From: UBA1172 sp049889655
GTDB lineage: Bacteria > Pseudomonadota > Alphaproteobacteria > Puniceispirillales > UBA1172
NCBI GenBank assembly: GCA_049889655.1
Contig: JBMHCY010000081.1
Location: 1-45,270 of the forward strand
Direction: 5' to 3'
DNA length: 45,270 nt
Shown piece after piece: positions 1-8,391 of this stretch. Made by a program: the position numbers and the translations under genes. Position 1 is the stretch's first letter. Each line of letters starts with the position of its first letter. Below the pieces are notes generated by a model. That model saw only the letters and a program-made list of their open reading frames with translations. It had not been told where the DNA came from and did no database searches.

Positions 1-273
1 TTTGCCATCCTGGGGAATGTAGATACCGGCGTTGAGGATCGCCGTATCGATCACGCCATGGGCCGCCGCCGCATCGCTGATCGCGGCCTGACAGGCGGTG
101 CTGTCACTGGCATCGACGGCCAGCCCGGTGAAGCCTGAAAGCCGTGCTGCCATCGCCTCAAGCCGTTCGGCACGCCGGGCCAGACCGGAGACATGATCCC
201 CGCGGGCGCAGCAGGCCTCGGCCAGTGCCGCGCCAATCCCCGAACTCGCCCCGGTTATCAGGATATGTGCCAT
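1..273 (-). CDS. Short-chain dehydrogenase/reductase, N-terminal part (cut by window edge)
   Basis: The gene reads leftward from an ATG at 273 and stays open to base 1, giving the first 91 residues; the rest lies outside the window. Residues 7-14 read TGASSGIG, the dinucleotide-binding glycine motif of classical short-chain dehydrogenases, and N81-A82-G83 is the NAG motif that stabilises the central sheet. The catalytic Tyr-x-x-x-Lys would be further on and is not visible, so the substrate cannot be judged. By family it is an NAD(P)H-dependent cytoplasmic oxidoreductase. It follows the toxin-antitoxin pair on the same strand with a 72-base gap. Confidence 0.85.
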   Translation of the reverse strand, partial: MAHILITGASSGIGAALAEACCARGDHVSGLARRAERLEAMAARLSGFTGLAVDASDSTACQAAISDAAAAHGVIDTAILNAGIYIPQDGK

Positions 274-345
274 GGAAGAATGCCCTTTCTGTTCAACAGA
301 AAAGATAAGGTGGTCCGGGATAAAGGCAAATGACAAGGGCCGGGT

Positions 346-696
346 TTATTCTTGTGAGACTGCCTTTTGAGTTTTCTCTTTTTTCTCGGTCACGCCGGGA
401 TCAGAGACAATGTAAGTCTGCTCATCGGGGAATCGAATGACAACATCCATCTTGCCGCCCATCGCTTTGACCCATTTGTTGAGCGTTGACAGCAAGAAAT
501 CATGCTGTTTTTCCATGATCGCGATACTGGGTTGGCGCACAAAGAGCATTTCAGCAAGTTGCTGCTGTGTCAGTTTCCTCGCCTGTCTGATTTGTCTCAG
601 CATATAGTCATGGTGAAGCCTGTTCGCCTCATCGAGAATCCCCTGGCGTCTTTCAGCCGTCAGCCCCGAAAGTTTCTGATCAAGTGTCGTGCTCAT
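346..696 (-). CDS. XRE-family antitoxin (HigA-like)
   Basis: A 116-residue DNA-binding protein with a Cro/C1-type helix-turn-helix at about residues 33-75 (core LTQQQLAEML) and a polar, lysine-rich tail. I start it at the ATG at 696, which has GAGGGAG about 7 bases upstream; a longer in-frame reading to 747 lacks such support. Its first bases overlap the last 17 bases of the upstream toxin gene. By family it neutralises the toxin by binding it and represses the operon through the DNA-binding domain. Toxin-first order is the higBA arrangement. The patch is visibly richer in A+T than its neighbours, suggesting recent acquisition. Confidence 0.85.
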   Translation of the reverse strand: MSTTLDQKLSGLTAERRQGILDEANRLHHDYMLRQIRQARKLTQQQLAEMLFVRQPSIAIMEKQHDFLLSTLNKWVKAMGGKMDVVIRFPDEQTYIVSDPGVTEKKEKTQKAVSQE

Positions 697-1054
697 CCTT
701 TTCTCCCTCACCTGCTGAAAGATGGTCAGCAAATCGCCGGTCAGCAATACGGTTCATGGTTTTATAAAATCTGTTGCTCTTCACCCCTGATTTGCTGCCA
801 GCACAAAGCAGGACGCATTTCTGTTCCGGATCAAAGGCAAATGCTAGCCGCCAGTGCTGGCCAGAAACCTGACACCGCAATTCTTTCATATTGGCATAAG
901 TTGATCCATTAAGTGTGTCAGCATGGGGACGCCCCAGGTTTGGCCCCTCTCTTTGGAGCAGAATAAGTCTCGCATAGATTGCATCCTGAACGGGTCTCTC
1001 CAAATTATCGAATTCATGCTCAAAATCAGGATGGAATATAATATTCCATGTCAT
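680..1054 (-). CDS. RelE/HigB-type toxin (Gp49-like family)
   Basis: A 124-residue protein matching the phage-derived Gp49-like/HigB toxins of the RelE/ParE superfamily, which cleave mRNA on the ribosome. Visible family blocks are ELR (58-60), WR (68-69), FAFDP (72-76), the basic segment around K88, RFY (95-97) and ADRRF (104-108). I start it at the ATG at 1054; a TTG two codons upstream is possible but lies at the edge of a TATAAT element. There is no Shine-Dalgarno sequence, and the predicted transcript would begin almost at the ATG. Its end overlaps the antitoxin start by 17 bases. RNase activity is inferred from family only. Confidence 0.85.
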   Translation of the reverse strand: MTWNIIFHPDFEHEFDNLERPVQDAIYARLILLQREGPNLGRPHADTLNGSTYANMKELRCQVSGQHWRLAFAFDPEQKCVLLCAGSKSGVKSNRFYKTMNRIADRRFADHLSAGEGEKDEHDT

Positions 1055-1059
1055 GGACA

Positions 1060-1089
1060 ATTATAGGTTCAAATTTATATAGAATACAA
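1060..1089 (-). promoter_or_regulatory. Predicted promoter of the toxin-antitoxin pair
   Basis: On the minus strand, TTGTAT (1089-1084) and a perfect TATAAT (1065-1060) are 18 bases apart. The -10 box ends only 5 bases before the toxin ATG at 1054, so the mRNA would be leaderless or nearly so. The -35 box matches the consensus in three of six positions. Seen by eye, untested. Confidence 0.5.
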
Positions 1090-1102
1090 TTTATAATTTG
1101 AA
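1068..1102. repeat. Inverted repeat, candidate autoregulatory operator
   Basis: TTCAAATT (1068-1075) and AATTTGAA (1095-1102) form perfect 8-base arms around a 19-base A+T-rich spacer. The repeat covers the predicted -35 region of the toxin-antitoxin promoter, where an XRE-type antitoxin would be expected to bind and repress. Confidence 0.5.
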
Positions 1103-1120
1103 TAATGTGGCCATTAAATT

Positions 1121-1184
1121 CTGGTTCCCCCGCAAAATCTGGACCCAAAATCGCGCTGAACTGGTTCTATCGCTGGGCTGGGTC
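1121..1184 (+). promoter_or_regulatory. CTGG-type direct repeats upstream of xsc (TauR/MocR-like sites)
   Basis: Four related heptamers lie in one orientation: CTGGTTC at 1121, CTGGACC at 1139, CTGGTTC at 1161 and CTGGGTC at 1178, about two helical turns apart. The second extends to CTGGACCCAA, nine of ten matches to CTGGACYTAA, the direct-repeat site I recall for TauR, the MocR-type activator of taurine genes in Rhodobacter. The downstream gene is xsc, a taurine/sulfonate gene, which fits. No tauR gene is in the window. Confidence 0.5.
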
Positions 1185-1246
1185 CTGCCGGTACTATCCA
1201 GAATACAAATTTCCGACAACGACCCATCACTGACGGGAGATCAGCC

Positions 1247-3028
1247 ATGAAGATGACCACAGAAGAGGCTTTTGTCAAAGTCCTGCAGATGCACGGTATC
1301 GAACACGCCTTTGGCATTATCGGTTCCGCGTTTATGCCCATTTCCGACCTTTTCCCAAAGGCGGGGATTCATTTCTGGGATGTTGCCCATGAATGCAACG
1401 GCGGCATCATGGCTGACGGCTACACACGGGCGACGGGCAAGATGTCCATGTGTATCGCCCAGAACGGCCCGGGCATCACCAATTTCGTCACCCCGATCAA
1501 GACCGCTTACTGGAACCATACACCGCTGCTGCTGGTGACCCCGCAGGCCGCCAACAAGACCATTGGTCAGGGCGGTTTCCAGGAAGTCGAGCAGATGGCC
1601 CTGTTCCGTGACATGGTCTGCTATCAGGAAGAAGTCCGTGACCCGTCACGGATTGCCGAAGTGCTCAACCGGGTTATCACCAAGGCGCATCGCGGTTCTG
1701 CCCCGGCGCAGATCAACGTCCCGCGTGATTTCTGGACGCAGGTGATCGATATCGATCTGCCGGAAGTGGTGACCATCGAACGTCCCCAGGGTGGTGCCGA
1801 GGCGATTGCCAGTGCTGCCGCCATGCTCTCTGATGCCGAGTTTCCGGTTATCCTTTCCGGTGCCGGTGTGGTGCTTGGCGGGGCTATCGGTGCCACGGCC
1901 GATCTGGCTGAGCGCCTCGATGCGCCTGTCTGCTCCGGCTACCAGCACAATGACAGTTTTCCGGGCAGCCATCCGCTGGCCTGTGGCCCGCTTGGCTATA
2001 ACGGCTCCCGCGCGGCCATGGAACTGATCTCCAAGGCGGATGTCGTGCTTGCCCTCGGGACACGGCTCAACCCGTTCTCGACCCTGCCGGGCTATGGCAT
2101 CGATTACTGGCCGAAGGATGCCAAGATCATCCAGGTCGATATCAATTCTGACCGCATCGGCTTGACCAAGAAGGTCACTGTCGGCATCTGCGGTGATGCG
2201 AAAAGCGTGGCCGAGCAGATCACGGCCCAGCTGTCGGCGACTGCCGGTGACAAAAACCGTGATGACCGCAAGGCTGCGATCCATGCCGCCAAATCCTCCT
2301 GGCTGCAGGCGCTGAGCTCGATGGATCACGAAGATGATGACCCGGGCACGAGCTGGAATGCCGATGCCCGCAGCCGTGAAGCCGACCGGATGTCGCCGCG
2401 TATGGCCTGGCGTGCGATCCAGGCAGCACTGCCCAAGGAAGCGATCATTTCTTCCGATATCGGCAATAACTGTGCCATCGGTAACGCCTACCCGACCTTT
2501 GAGCTGGGCCGCAAGTATCTGGCTCCGGGTCTGTTCGGGCCCTGCGGCTACGGCTTCCCGTCCATCCTCGGTGCCAAAATTGGTTGCCCCGATACCCCGG
2601 TGGTCGGTTTTGCCGGTGACGGGGCTTTCGGGATCTCGATGAACGAGATGACTGCCTGCGGCCGTGAAGACTGGCCCGCCATCACCATGGTGATCTTCCG
2701 CAACTATCAGTGGGGGGCGGAAAAGCGCAACACCACACTCTGGTATGACAACAACTTTGTCGGGACCGAGCTTGACCCGCATCTCAGCTATGCCAAAGTG
2801 GCGGAAGGCTGCGGGCTGAAGGGTGTTTCGGTCACCACCATGGAAGACCTGACCGCGGCTCTCGATGCGGCGATTAAGGACCAGATGGAAAACCGCAAGA
2901 CCACCTTCATCGAGGTGATCCTCAACCAGGAACTGGGTGAACCGTTCCGCCGGGATGCCATGAAGAAGCCGACCGAAGTTGCCGGGATCAACCCTGGTGA
3001 TATGCGTCCGCAACAGGCCGCCGAATAA
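1247..3028 (+). CDS. xsc: Sulfoacetaldehyde acetyltransferase
   Basis: A thiamine-diphosphate enzyme of 593 residues, the usual Xsc length, that converts sulfoacetaldehyde plus phosphate to acetyl phosphate and sulfite in the breakdown of taurine, isethionate and related C2 sulfonates. The N-terminal block MKMTTEEAFVKVLQMHGIEH and the GGFQEVEQM segment are characteristic of Xsc rather than acetolactate synthase. E49 (in AHEC) is the likely cofactor-activating glutamate, and GDG around D458 starts the cofactor/magnesium motif. The ATG at 1247 has GGGAGA 8 bases upstream. Phosphate acetyltransferase, sulfite exporter and taurine uptake genes are not nearby, so the gene seems to be a single unit controlled from the repeats before it. 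Confidence 0.95.
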   Translation: MKMTTEEAFVKVLQMHGIEHAFGIIGSAFMPISDLFPKAGIHFWDVAHECNGGIMADGYTRATGKMSMCIAQNGPGITNFVTPIKTAYWNHTPLLLVTPQAANKTIGQGGFQEVEQMALFRDMVCYQEEVRDPSRIAEVLNRVITKAHRGSAPAQINVPRDFWTQVIDIDLPEVVTIERPQGGAEAIASAAAMLSDAEFPVILSGAGVVLGGAIGATADLAERLDAPVCSGYQHNDSFPGSHPLACGPLGYNGSRAAMELISKADVVLALGTRLNPFSTLPGYGIDYWPKDAKIIQVDINSDRIGLTKKVTVGICGDAKSVAEQITAQLSATAGDKNRDDRKAAIHAAKSSWLQALSSMDHEDDDPGTSWNADARSREADRMSPRMAWRAIQAALPKEAIISSDIGNNCAIGNAYPTFELGRKYLAPGLFGPCGYGFPSILGAKIGCPDTPVVGFAGDGAFGISMNEMTACGREDWPAITMVIFRNYQWGAEKRNTTLWYDNNFVGTELDPHLSYAKVAEGCGLKGVSVTTMEDLTAALDAAIKDQMENRKTTFIEVILNQELGEPFRRDAMKKPTEVAGINPGDMRPQQAAE

Positions 3029-3057
3029 TCACCCCCTCTGATGAGGGCTGAAACAAC

Positions 3058-3089
3058 CGCGGCATTCTCTCGCAAGAGGGGATGCCGCG
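3058..3089 (+). other. Strong RNA hairpin with GCAA tetraloop between xsc and pyrC
   Basis: A 14-pair stem (two G-U pairs) from 3058-3071 and 3076-3089 is closed by the GNRA-type loop GCAA. A smaller hairpin (CCCTC/GAGGG, 3034-3047) precedes it. No T-run follows, so it is not a standard intrinsic terminator; it may protect the xsc mRNA 3' end, aid termination, or sit in the pyrC leader. Confidence 0.6.
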
Positions 3090-3126
3090 AATTGTATCCG
3101 GTGCAAATTTCGGGTAAGGAATGTTC

Positions 3127-4188
3127 ATGGCCCCGACCGTGACAAAGACGCTGACCATCCACAAGCCTGATGACTGGCACCTGCATCTCCGTGACGGGGC
3201 AATGCTGGGGGCTGTCCTGCCTGATACGGCCCGCCATTTCGGCCGGGCGATCATCATGCCCAATCTTGTCCCGCCGGTGGTTACCGCGGCCGATGCCGAA
3301 GCCTACCGCCAGCGGATCATGGCGGCACAGCCCGAAGGTTCCGGCTTTGCCCCGCTGATGACAGCCTATCTGACCGAGACCACCGCCGCTGATGATCTCG
3401 CCGCCGGGTTTGCCGATGGGGTGCTGACGGCGGTCAAACTCTATCCTGCCGGGGCGACCACCAATTCGGCCTCCGGGGTTCGTGATATCGCTGCTGTCAT
3501 GCCGGTGCTTGAACGCATGGCCGCTATCGGGATGCCGCTGCTCTGCCATGGTGAGGTGGTCGATGCTGCCATCGATATTTTTGATCGTGAAAAAGTTTTC
3601 ATTGAAACAGTGCTGGACCCCCTGCGGCAGGCCTTGCCGGAATTGCGGGTGGTGATGGAACATATCACCACAGGTGATGCCGCCGCCTATATCAGCACGG
3701 CAGAGCACAATCTGGCGGCAACGATCACGACGCATCACCTGATGATCAATCGCAACCATATTCTGGCGGGGGGGATCAGGCCGCATTATTACTGCCTGCC
3801 CGTGGCCAAGCGGGAAGACCATCGCCTGGCTTTGCGGCGGGCGGCAACATCTGGCGACAGCCGGTTCTTTCTGGGAACTGACAGCGCCCCGCACCCCGAT
3901 CATGCCAAGCTCCAGCCCTGCGGCTGTGCCGGTATCTACACCGCCCCCAACACCATGTCATGTCTTGCCCATGTCTTTGAGGAAGAAGACGCGCTGGACC
4001 GGCTCGAAGCGTTTGTCGCGCTCAACGGCCCCGGCTATTACGGGCTGCCCGTCAATGACGGCAAGATGACGCTTGAAAAGAGAGATGAGCCCTGCCGTTA
4101 TCCGGGCAGCATCAATGCCGGTGAAGATACGGTCACGGTCTTCGATCCGGGTGTTGATCTCCACTGGCATATTGCCGCTGTGACCTGA
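3127..4188 (+). CDS. pyrC: Dihydroorotase, class II (PyrC type)
   Basis: Catalyses ring closure of carbamoyl-aspartate to dihydroorotate in pyrimidine synthesis. The 353-residue protein has the complete zinc site of the E. coli-type enzyme: H18 and H20 (HLHLRD), K104 (the carboxylated lysine, VKLYPAG), H141 (CHGEV), H179 (EHITT) and D252 (GTDSAPH). Two in-frame ATGs compete: 3121 lies directly against AAGGA with no spacer, whereas 3127 has a 6-base spacer, so I choose 3127. Seventeen bases separate it from pyrE, so the two probably share a transcript. Confidence 0.95.
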   Translation: MAPTVTKTLTIHKPDDWHLHLRDGAMLGAVLPDTARHFGRAIIMPNLVPPVVTAADAEAYRQRIMAAQPEGSGFAPLMTAYLTETTAADDLAAGFADGVLTAVKLYPAGATTNSASGVRDIAAVMPVLERMAAIGMPLLCHGEVVDAAIDIFDREKVFIETVLDPLRQALPELRVVMEHITTGDAAAYISTAEHNLAATITTHHLMINRNHILAGGIRPHYYCLPVAKREDHRLALRRAATSGDSRFFLGTDSAPHPDHAKLQPCGCAGIYTAPNTMSCLAHVFEEEDALDRLEAFVALNGPGYYGLPVNDGKMTLEKRDEPCRYPGSINAGEDTVTVFDPGVDLHWHIAAVT

Positions 4189-4204
4189 ACGAAGGACGAT
4201 CCCC

Positions 4205-4891
4205 ATGTTGCACACGACCCATCCCGACCAAACTCATATTGCCCGTGCGGCGGCACGGATGCTGCTGGAAATCGAGGCTGTCCATTTCCGGGCAGACCCG
4301 CCTTTCATCCTCACCTCGGGAGCGGCTAGCCCTGTCTATATCGATTGCCGGAAACTGATTTCATTTCCGCGGATCAGGTCAATGCTGATGGATTTCGGCG
4401 TCGCGACGGTGATGGAAAAGGCAGGCTATGAAGCCTTTGACAGTGTCGCTGGTGGCGAGACCGCCGGGATCCCGTTTGCAGCCTGGTTTGCCGAGCGCAT
4501 GGGCCTGCCGATGCAATATGTCCGCAAGAAGCCGAAAGGGTTCGGCCGTGATGCCCAGATCGAAGGCCAGGTGCAGGAGGGCGATCGGGTGCTGCTGGTG
4601 GAAGACCTCGCCACCGATGGCGGCAGCAAGATCGTCTTTGTCGATGCCCTGCGCAAGGCCGGGGCCCGCTGCGATCATACCTTTGTTGTCTTCTTCTATG
4701 ATATTTTCCCTGAAACACGGGAGATCATGGCCGATGCCGGGCTGACCCTGCATTACCTGACAACCTGGAAGGATGTGCTGGCTGTTGCCCGCGAGCAAGA
4801 CCGGTTTGACAAGGCAACCCTCAACGCGGTGCAGGATTTTCTTGAAGCCCCGAAGGAATGGTCAGCAGCCCATGGCGGCAAGCAGGATTAG
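4205..4891 (+). CDS. pyrE: Orotate phosphoribosyltransferase
   Basis: Joins orotate to phosphoribosyl pyrophosphate to give OMP, two steps after dihydroorotase. The 228-residue protein has the PRPP-binding loop VLLVEDLATDGGSK, in which acidic residues are followed by the small-residue phosphate loop, and an N-terminal orotate-binding segment (FILTSGAASPVYIDCRKL). AAGGACG lies about 8 bases before the ATG. Translation probably follows pyrC on the same message. Its TAG stop overlaps the stop of the convergent glutaredoxin gene by four bases. Confidence 0.95.
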   Translation: MLHTTHPDQTHIARAAARMLLEIEAVHFRADPPFILTSGAASPVYIDCRKLISFPRIRSMLMDFGVATVMEKAGYEAFDSVAGGETAGIPFAAWFAERMGLPMQYVRKKPKGFGRDAQIEGQVQEGDRVLLVEDLATDGGSKIVFVDALRKAGARCDHTFVVFFYDIFPETREIMADAGLTLHYLTTWKDVLAVAREQDRFDKATLNAVQDFLEAPKEWSAAHGGKQD

Positions 4892-5148
4892 GCGGCGAGA
4901 AGTTTTTCAAGCGACCCTTCACGGTCGAGGGCATAAAGCTCGTCACAGCCGCCGATCCCCTGATCGTTGATGAAGATCTGCGGTACCGAGGTCCGGCCAT
5001 CGGCACGTTCAGTCATGGCCGCCCGAAGGCCGCTATCAAAGGTGACATCAATATCGGTATAGGTGATGCCCTTGCTGTCAAGCAGCCGCTTCGCCGCCGT
5101 GCAGTAGCCGCAGAGCATACTGGAATAAATCTCGACTGTGGCCGCCAT
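4888..5148 (-). CDS. grxC: Glutaredoxin 3 (Grx, CGYC active site)
   Basis: An 86-residue thioredoxin-fold protein that uses glutathione to reduce disulfides and mixed disulfides. The active site reads CGYC (C13 and C16) where most GrxC proteins have CPYC. The cis-proline segment TSVPQIF and the glutathione-binding GGCDEL are present. The gene converges on pyrE with a four-base overlap. It may form a leftward pair with the small membrane protein gene that starts upstream at 5402. Confidence 0.92.
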   Translation of the reverse strand: MAATVEIYSSMLCGYCTAAKRLLDSKGITYTDIDVTFDSGLRAAMTERADGRTSVPQIFINDQGIGGCDELYALDREGSLEKLLAA

Positions 5149-5216
5149 GGTTTTGCCTTTCCCGGAAATAATGGACTAAATGTCATATAGGATCAGGGCC
5201 TGGCCCTGACAAGGGA

Positions 5217-5402
5217 TCACCGCCGGAACAGAAGCCGCAGCAACAGCCAGAAAACACGCTTCAGAAGAGGCAGGGCCAGCGGTGACATCAACACCGGCAA
5301 CAGCCGTGTTTTGAGGAATGCCCCGGCCCGGGGCAACAGCCGCCCCACCCCCCAGAAGACGACAATAGCCACAACAATGATAAGCAGCAGTTTCAGAATC
5401 AT
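5217..5402 (-). CDS. Small hydrophobic membrane protein, function unknown
   Basis: A predicted 61-residue protein that I do not recognise. One clear membrane segment covers about residues 2-20 (MILKLLLIIVVAIVVFWGVG), followed by a basic stretch and a second hydrophobic, leucine-rich stretch ending in RLLFRR. I prefer the ATG at 5402, with AAGGA about 10 bases upstream, over a start at 5438. It lies 68 bases upstream of the glutaredoxin gene on the same strand. Length and composition leave some doubt that it is expressed. Confidence 0.5.
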   Translation of the reverse strand: MILKLLLIIVVAIVVFWGVGRLLPRAGAFLKTRLLPVLMSPLALPLLKRVFWLLLRLLFRR

Positions 5403-5503
5403 CGTTCCATCGTCCTTGCCGGGGGAGAAGTGTTGCACCCGAAGGCCACAACCCTATAGTGGTCGTTTGTGACCGTTTCTTCAAGCCGGGAGTTCCCAAC
5501 CTG

Positions 5504-6130
5504 ATGGTGGCCGTGACTGCATTATTGAAAGGCTTCATGCTCGGGATATCTCTCATCATGGCCATCGGGGCGCAGAATGCCTTTGTCTTCCGGGCGGGGC
5601 TGGAAGGCCGCCATGTCTTTGCCATCTGTCTTTTCTGTGCGCTTTCTGATGCGCTGCTGATCACCGTCGGGGTGTCGGGGGCCGGGGCGTTGCTGGGGCA
5701 GGCTGATGATCTGGTGTTCTGGTTTTATCTCATCGCTGCTGGCTGGCTTGCCTTTTATGGCAGCCTGCGCTGGCGGGAGGCGCGTTCCGGCCAATCATCG
5801 CTTCAGGCGAGTGAGAAAAACAGTGCCGACCTGCGGCGGTCGCTGCTGGTGGTGGCTGGGCTGACCTGGCTCAACCCCCATGTCTATCTCGATACCGTCA
5901 TCCTGCTGGGGGGGATTTCGGCCACCCTGGCCGTGGATCAGCGGCTGATGTTCGGGATCGGGGCTGTGGTCGCGAGTTTTTCCTTTTTCTTTGCCCTCGG
6001 CTATGGGGCTCGTGCCCTTGGCGGTCAGTTGACCAGCCCGAAAATCTGGGCAAGGATTGACTACGGCATCGCTATCGTGATGTTCTGGCTTGCCGCCTCG
6101 TTGGTCATCGCGGCGTATCATTCAGTTTAA
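5504..6130 (+). CDS. LysE/ArgO-family amino acid exporter
   Basis: An inner-membrane exporter of 208 residues with about six membrane segments. The opening LKGFMLGISLIMAIGAQNAF and the later NPHVYLDT are typical of the ArgO/LysE (arginine/lysine) branch of the family. I start it at the ATG at 5504, which gives the usual short N-terminus; a GTG at 5459 would add 15 residues not seen in the family. It ends 13 bases before the CoA-transferase gene. Substrate is inferred from family similarity only; no LysG/ArgP-type regulator is adjacent. Confidence 0.88.
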   Translation: MVAVTALLKGFMLGISLIMAIGAQNAFVFRAGLEGRHVFAICLFCALSDALLITVGVSGAGALLGQADDLVFWFYLIAAGWLAFYGSLRWREARSGQSSLQASEKNSADLRRSLLVVAGLTWLNPHVYLDTVILLGGISATLAVDQRLMFGIGAVVASFSFFFALGYGARALGGQLTSPKIWARIDYGIAIVMFWLAASLVIAAYHSV

Positions 6131-6143
6131 CAAAGGCACAACC

Positions 6144-7339
6144 ATGGCTTCCACCAACAGAACAGGCCCCCTCGCCGGGATCAAGGTGCTTGACCTGACA
6201 CGTATTCTGGCTGGGCCGACAGCCACCCAGCTGATGGGCGATATGGGTGCTGATGTTGTCAAGGTCGAACGCCCGGGCAAGGGTGATGATACCCGCGCCT
6301 GGGGCCCGCCCTTCGTCATGGACAGTGACGGCAACCCCACCAGCGAAAGCGGCTATTACCTCTCCGCCAATCGCAATAAACGGTCACTCGCCATCGATAT
6401 CACCTCGGCGGAAGGCCGCGATGTTCTGCATCGGCTGGTGGCAAAGGCGGATATCCTGATTGAGAATTTCAAGAAGGACGGGCTCAAAAAATACGGGCTT
6501 GATTACGCGACGCTGGCGGCCATCAACCCCGGGCTGATCTATTGTTCGATCACTGGTTTCGGCCAGACCGGCCCGAACGCCCACCGCGCCGGTTACGATA
6601 TCATGGTTCAGGGCTATGGCGGAATCATGTCGATCACCGGGCCCGAAGGCGGTGAGCCGTACAAGGTCGGGGTTGCGATCAGTGACCTGATGACGGGAAT
6701 GTACGCCACCACGGCGATCCTTGCCGCACTTCACAACCGCCATGCCACGGGGCAGGGGCAGCATATCGATCTCGCCCTTGTCGATACCCAGGTGGCGTGG
6801 CTGGCCAATCAGGGGGCCAACTATCTGCTTTCCGGCGAGGCTCCCCGGGCGATGGGCAATGCCCATCCGAACATTGTGCCGTATCAGGTTTTCGCCACAA
6901 AAGGCAGCCATGTCATCATCGCTGTTGGCAACGATACGCAGTTTGCCGGGTTCGCCGCCATCCTCGGCCAGCCGGAACTGGCTGCTGATGATCGCTTTGC
7001 CACCAACACGGCCCGGCTTCGCCACCGCGATATCCTGGTGCCGTTACTTGCCGGGATCATTGCTGAGTGGGATCGTGATGAACTGCTGGCTGCCTGTGAG
7101 CAGAAAGGCATTCCGGCGGGGCCTGTGCACAGTATTGATGAGGTGTTCGCCACCGATCAGGTGGAGGCGCGGGAGATGACTGTCCGCATGGATTACCCGC
7201 TTGCCGCCTCGGGGGCGGTGGAGCTGATCGGCAACCCGATCAAGTTTTCACGGACGCCGGTGGATTACCAGCGGCCACCGCCACGTTGCGGTGAGCATAC
7301 CGACGAGGTTCTTGAGGATTGGCTCGGCGAGACTGATAC

Positions 7340-7343
<4 letters not shown>
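6144..7343 (+). CDS. CaiB/BaiF family CoA-transferase
   Basis: A class III CoA-transferase of 399 residues that would move CoA between carboxylic acids through an aspartyl-CoA intermediate. The opening PLAGIKVLDLTRILAGP, the block GADVVKVERPGKGDDTR and the catalytic aspartate D152 (in RAGYD) are in place, followed by GGIMSITG. The ATG at 6144 has AAAGG 7 bases upstream; an earlier start would run into the exporter gene. The family is broad (formyl-CoA, carnitine, mesaconate and other acids), and no neighbour fixes the substrate. Its TAA overlaps the stop of the convergent deacetylase gene. Confidence 0.92.
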
Positions 7344-8256
<913 letters not shown>

Positions 8257-8257
<1 letters not shown>

Positions 8258-8391
8258 CAGTCCTCACCATCCCTGCCTGATTTTGGTGTCTTGGTCACTT
8301 CAACCCCGAGCCAATCCAACAGCCGGGGGATGAGATAGCGAAGGACAATGATCGTCAGCCCGCCCCAGATCAGCACATCACCGAATTCCAT
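8257..8391 (-). CDS. 44-residue membrane protein, coupled between methyltransferase and deacetylase
   Basis: A short gene whose ATG overlaps the upstream methyltransferase stop (TAATG) and whose TGA overlaps the downstream deacetylase start (TGATG). The protein begins MEFGDVLIWGG and has one hydrophobic segment (about residues 6-25) that ends in basic residues, followed by a charged tail ending GRDGED. I do not recognise it. The exact coupling at both ends and the lack of any other explanation for these 135 bases are the main evidence that it is translated. A single-span membrane topology is predicted. Confidence 0.7.

Noticed and set aside
286..302. Small hairpin TTTCTG-TTCAA-CAGAAA between the antitoxin and the dehydrogenase gene
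   Set aside because: The six-pair A+T-rich stem is weak and no T-run of note follows on the minus strand; not convincing as terminator or operator.
1081..1213. Near-repeat AGAATACAA at 1081 and 1200 as traces of a mobile-element insertion
   Set aside because: The shared block is short and A+T-rich, the flanks differ, and no transposase or end structure is present.
1646..3013. Long minus-strand open frame (455 codons) inside xsc
   Set aside because: It mirrors a well-supported thiamine enzyme gene; in GC-rich DNA the opposite strand often stays open. Its product is low-complexity, rich in Arg, Gly and His, and resembles no family.
2788..3903. Minus-strand open frame (371 codons) across xsc and pyrC
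   Set aside because: It spans two confident genes and the hairpin between them and looks like an antisense shadow.
5176..5664. Longer minus-strand frame over the small membrane protein and the start of the LysE-type gene
   Set aside because: It overlaps the conserved N-terminus of the exporter and has no recognisable domain; the shorter 61-residue frame in another phase has the better start.
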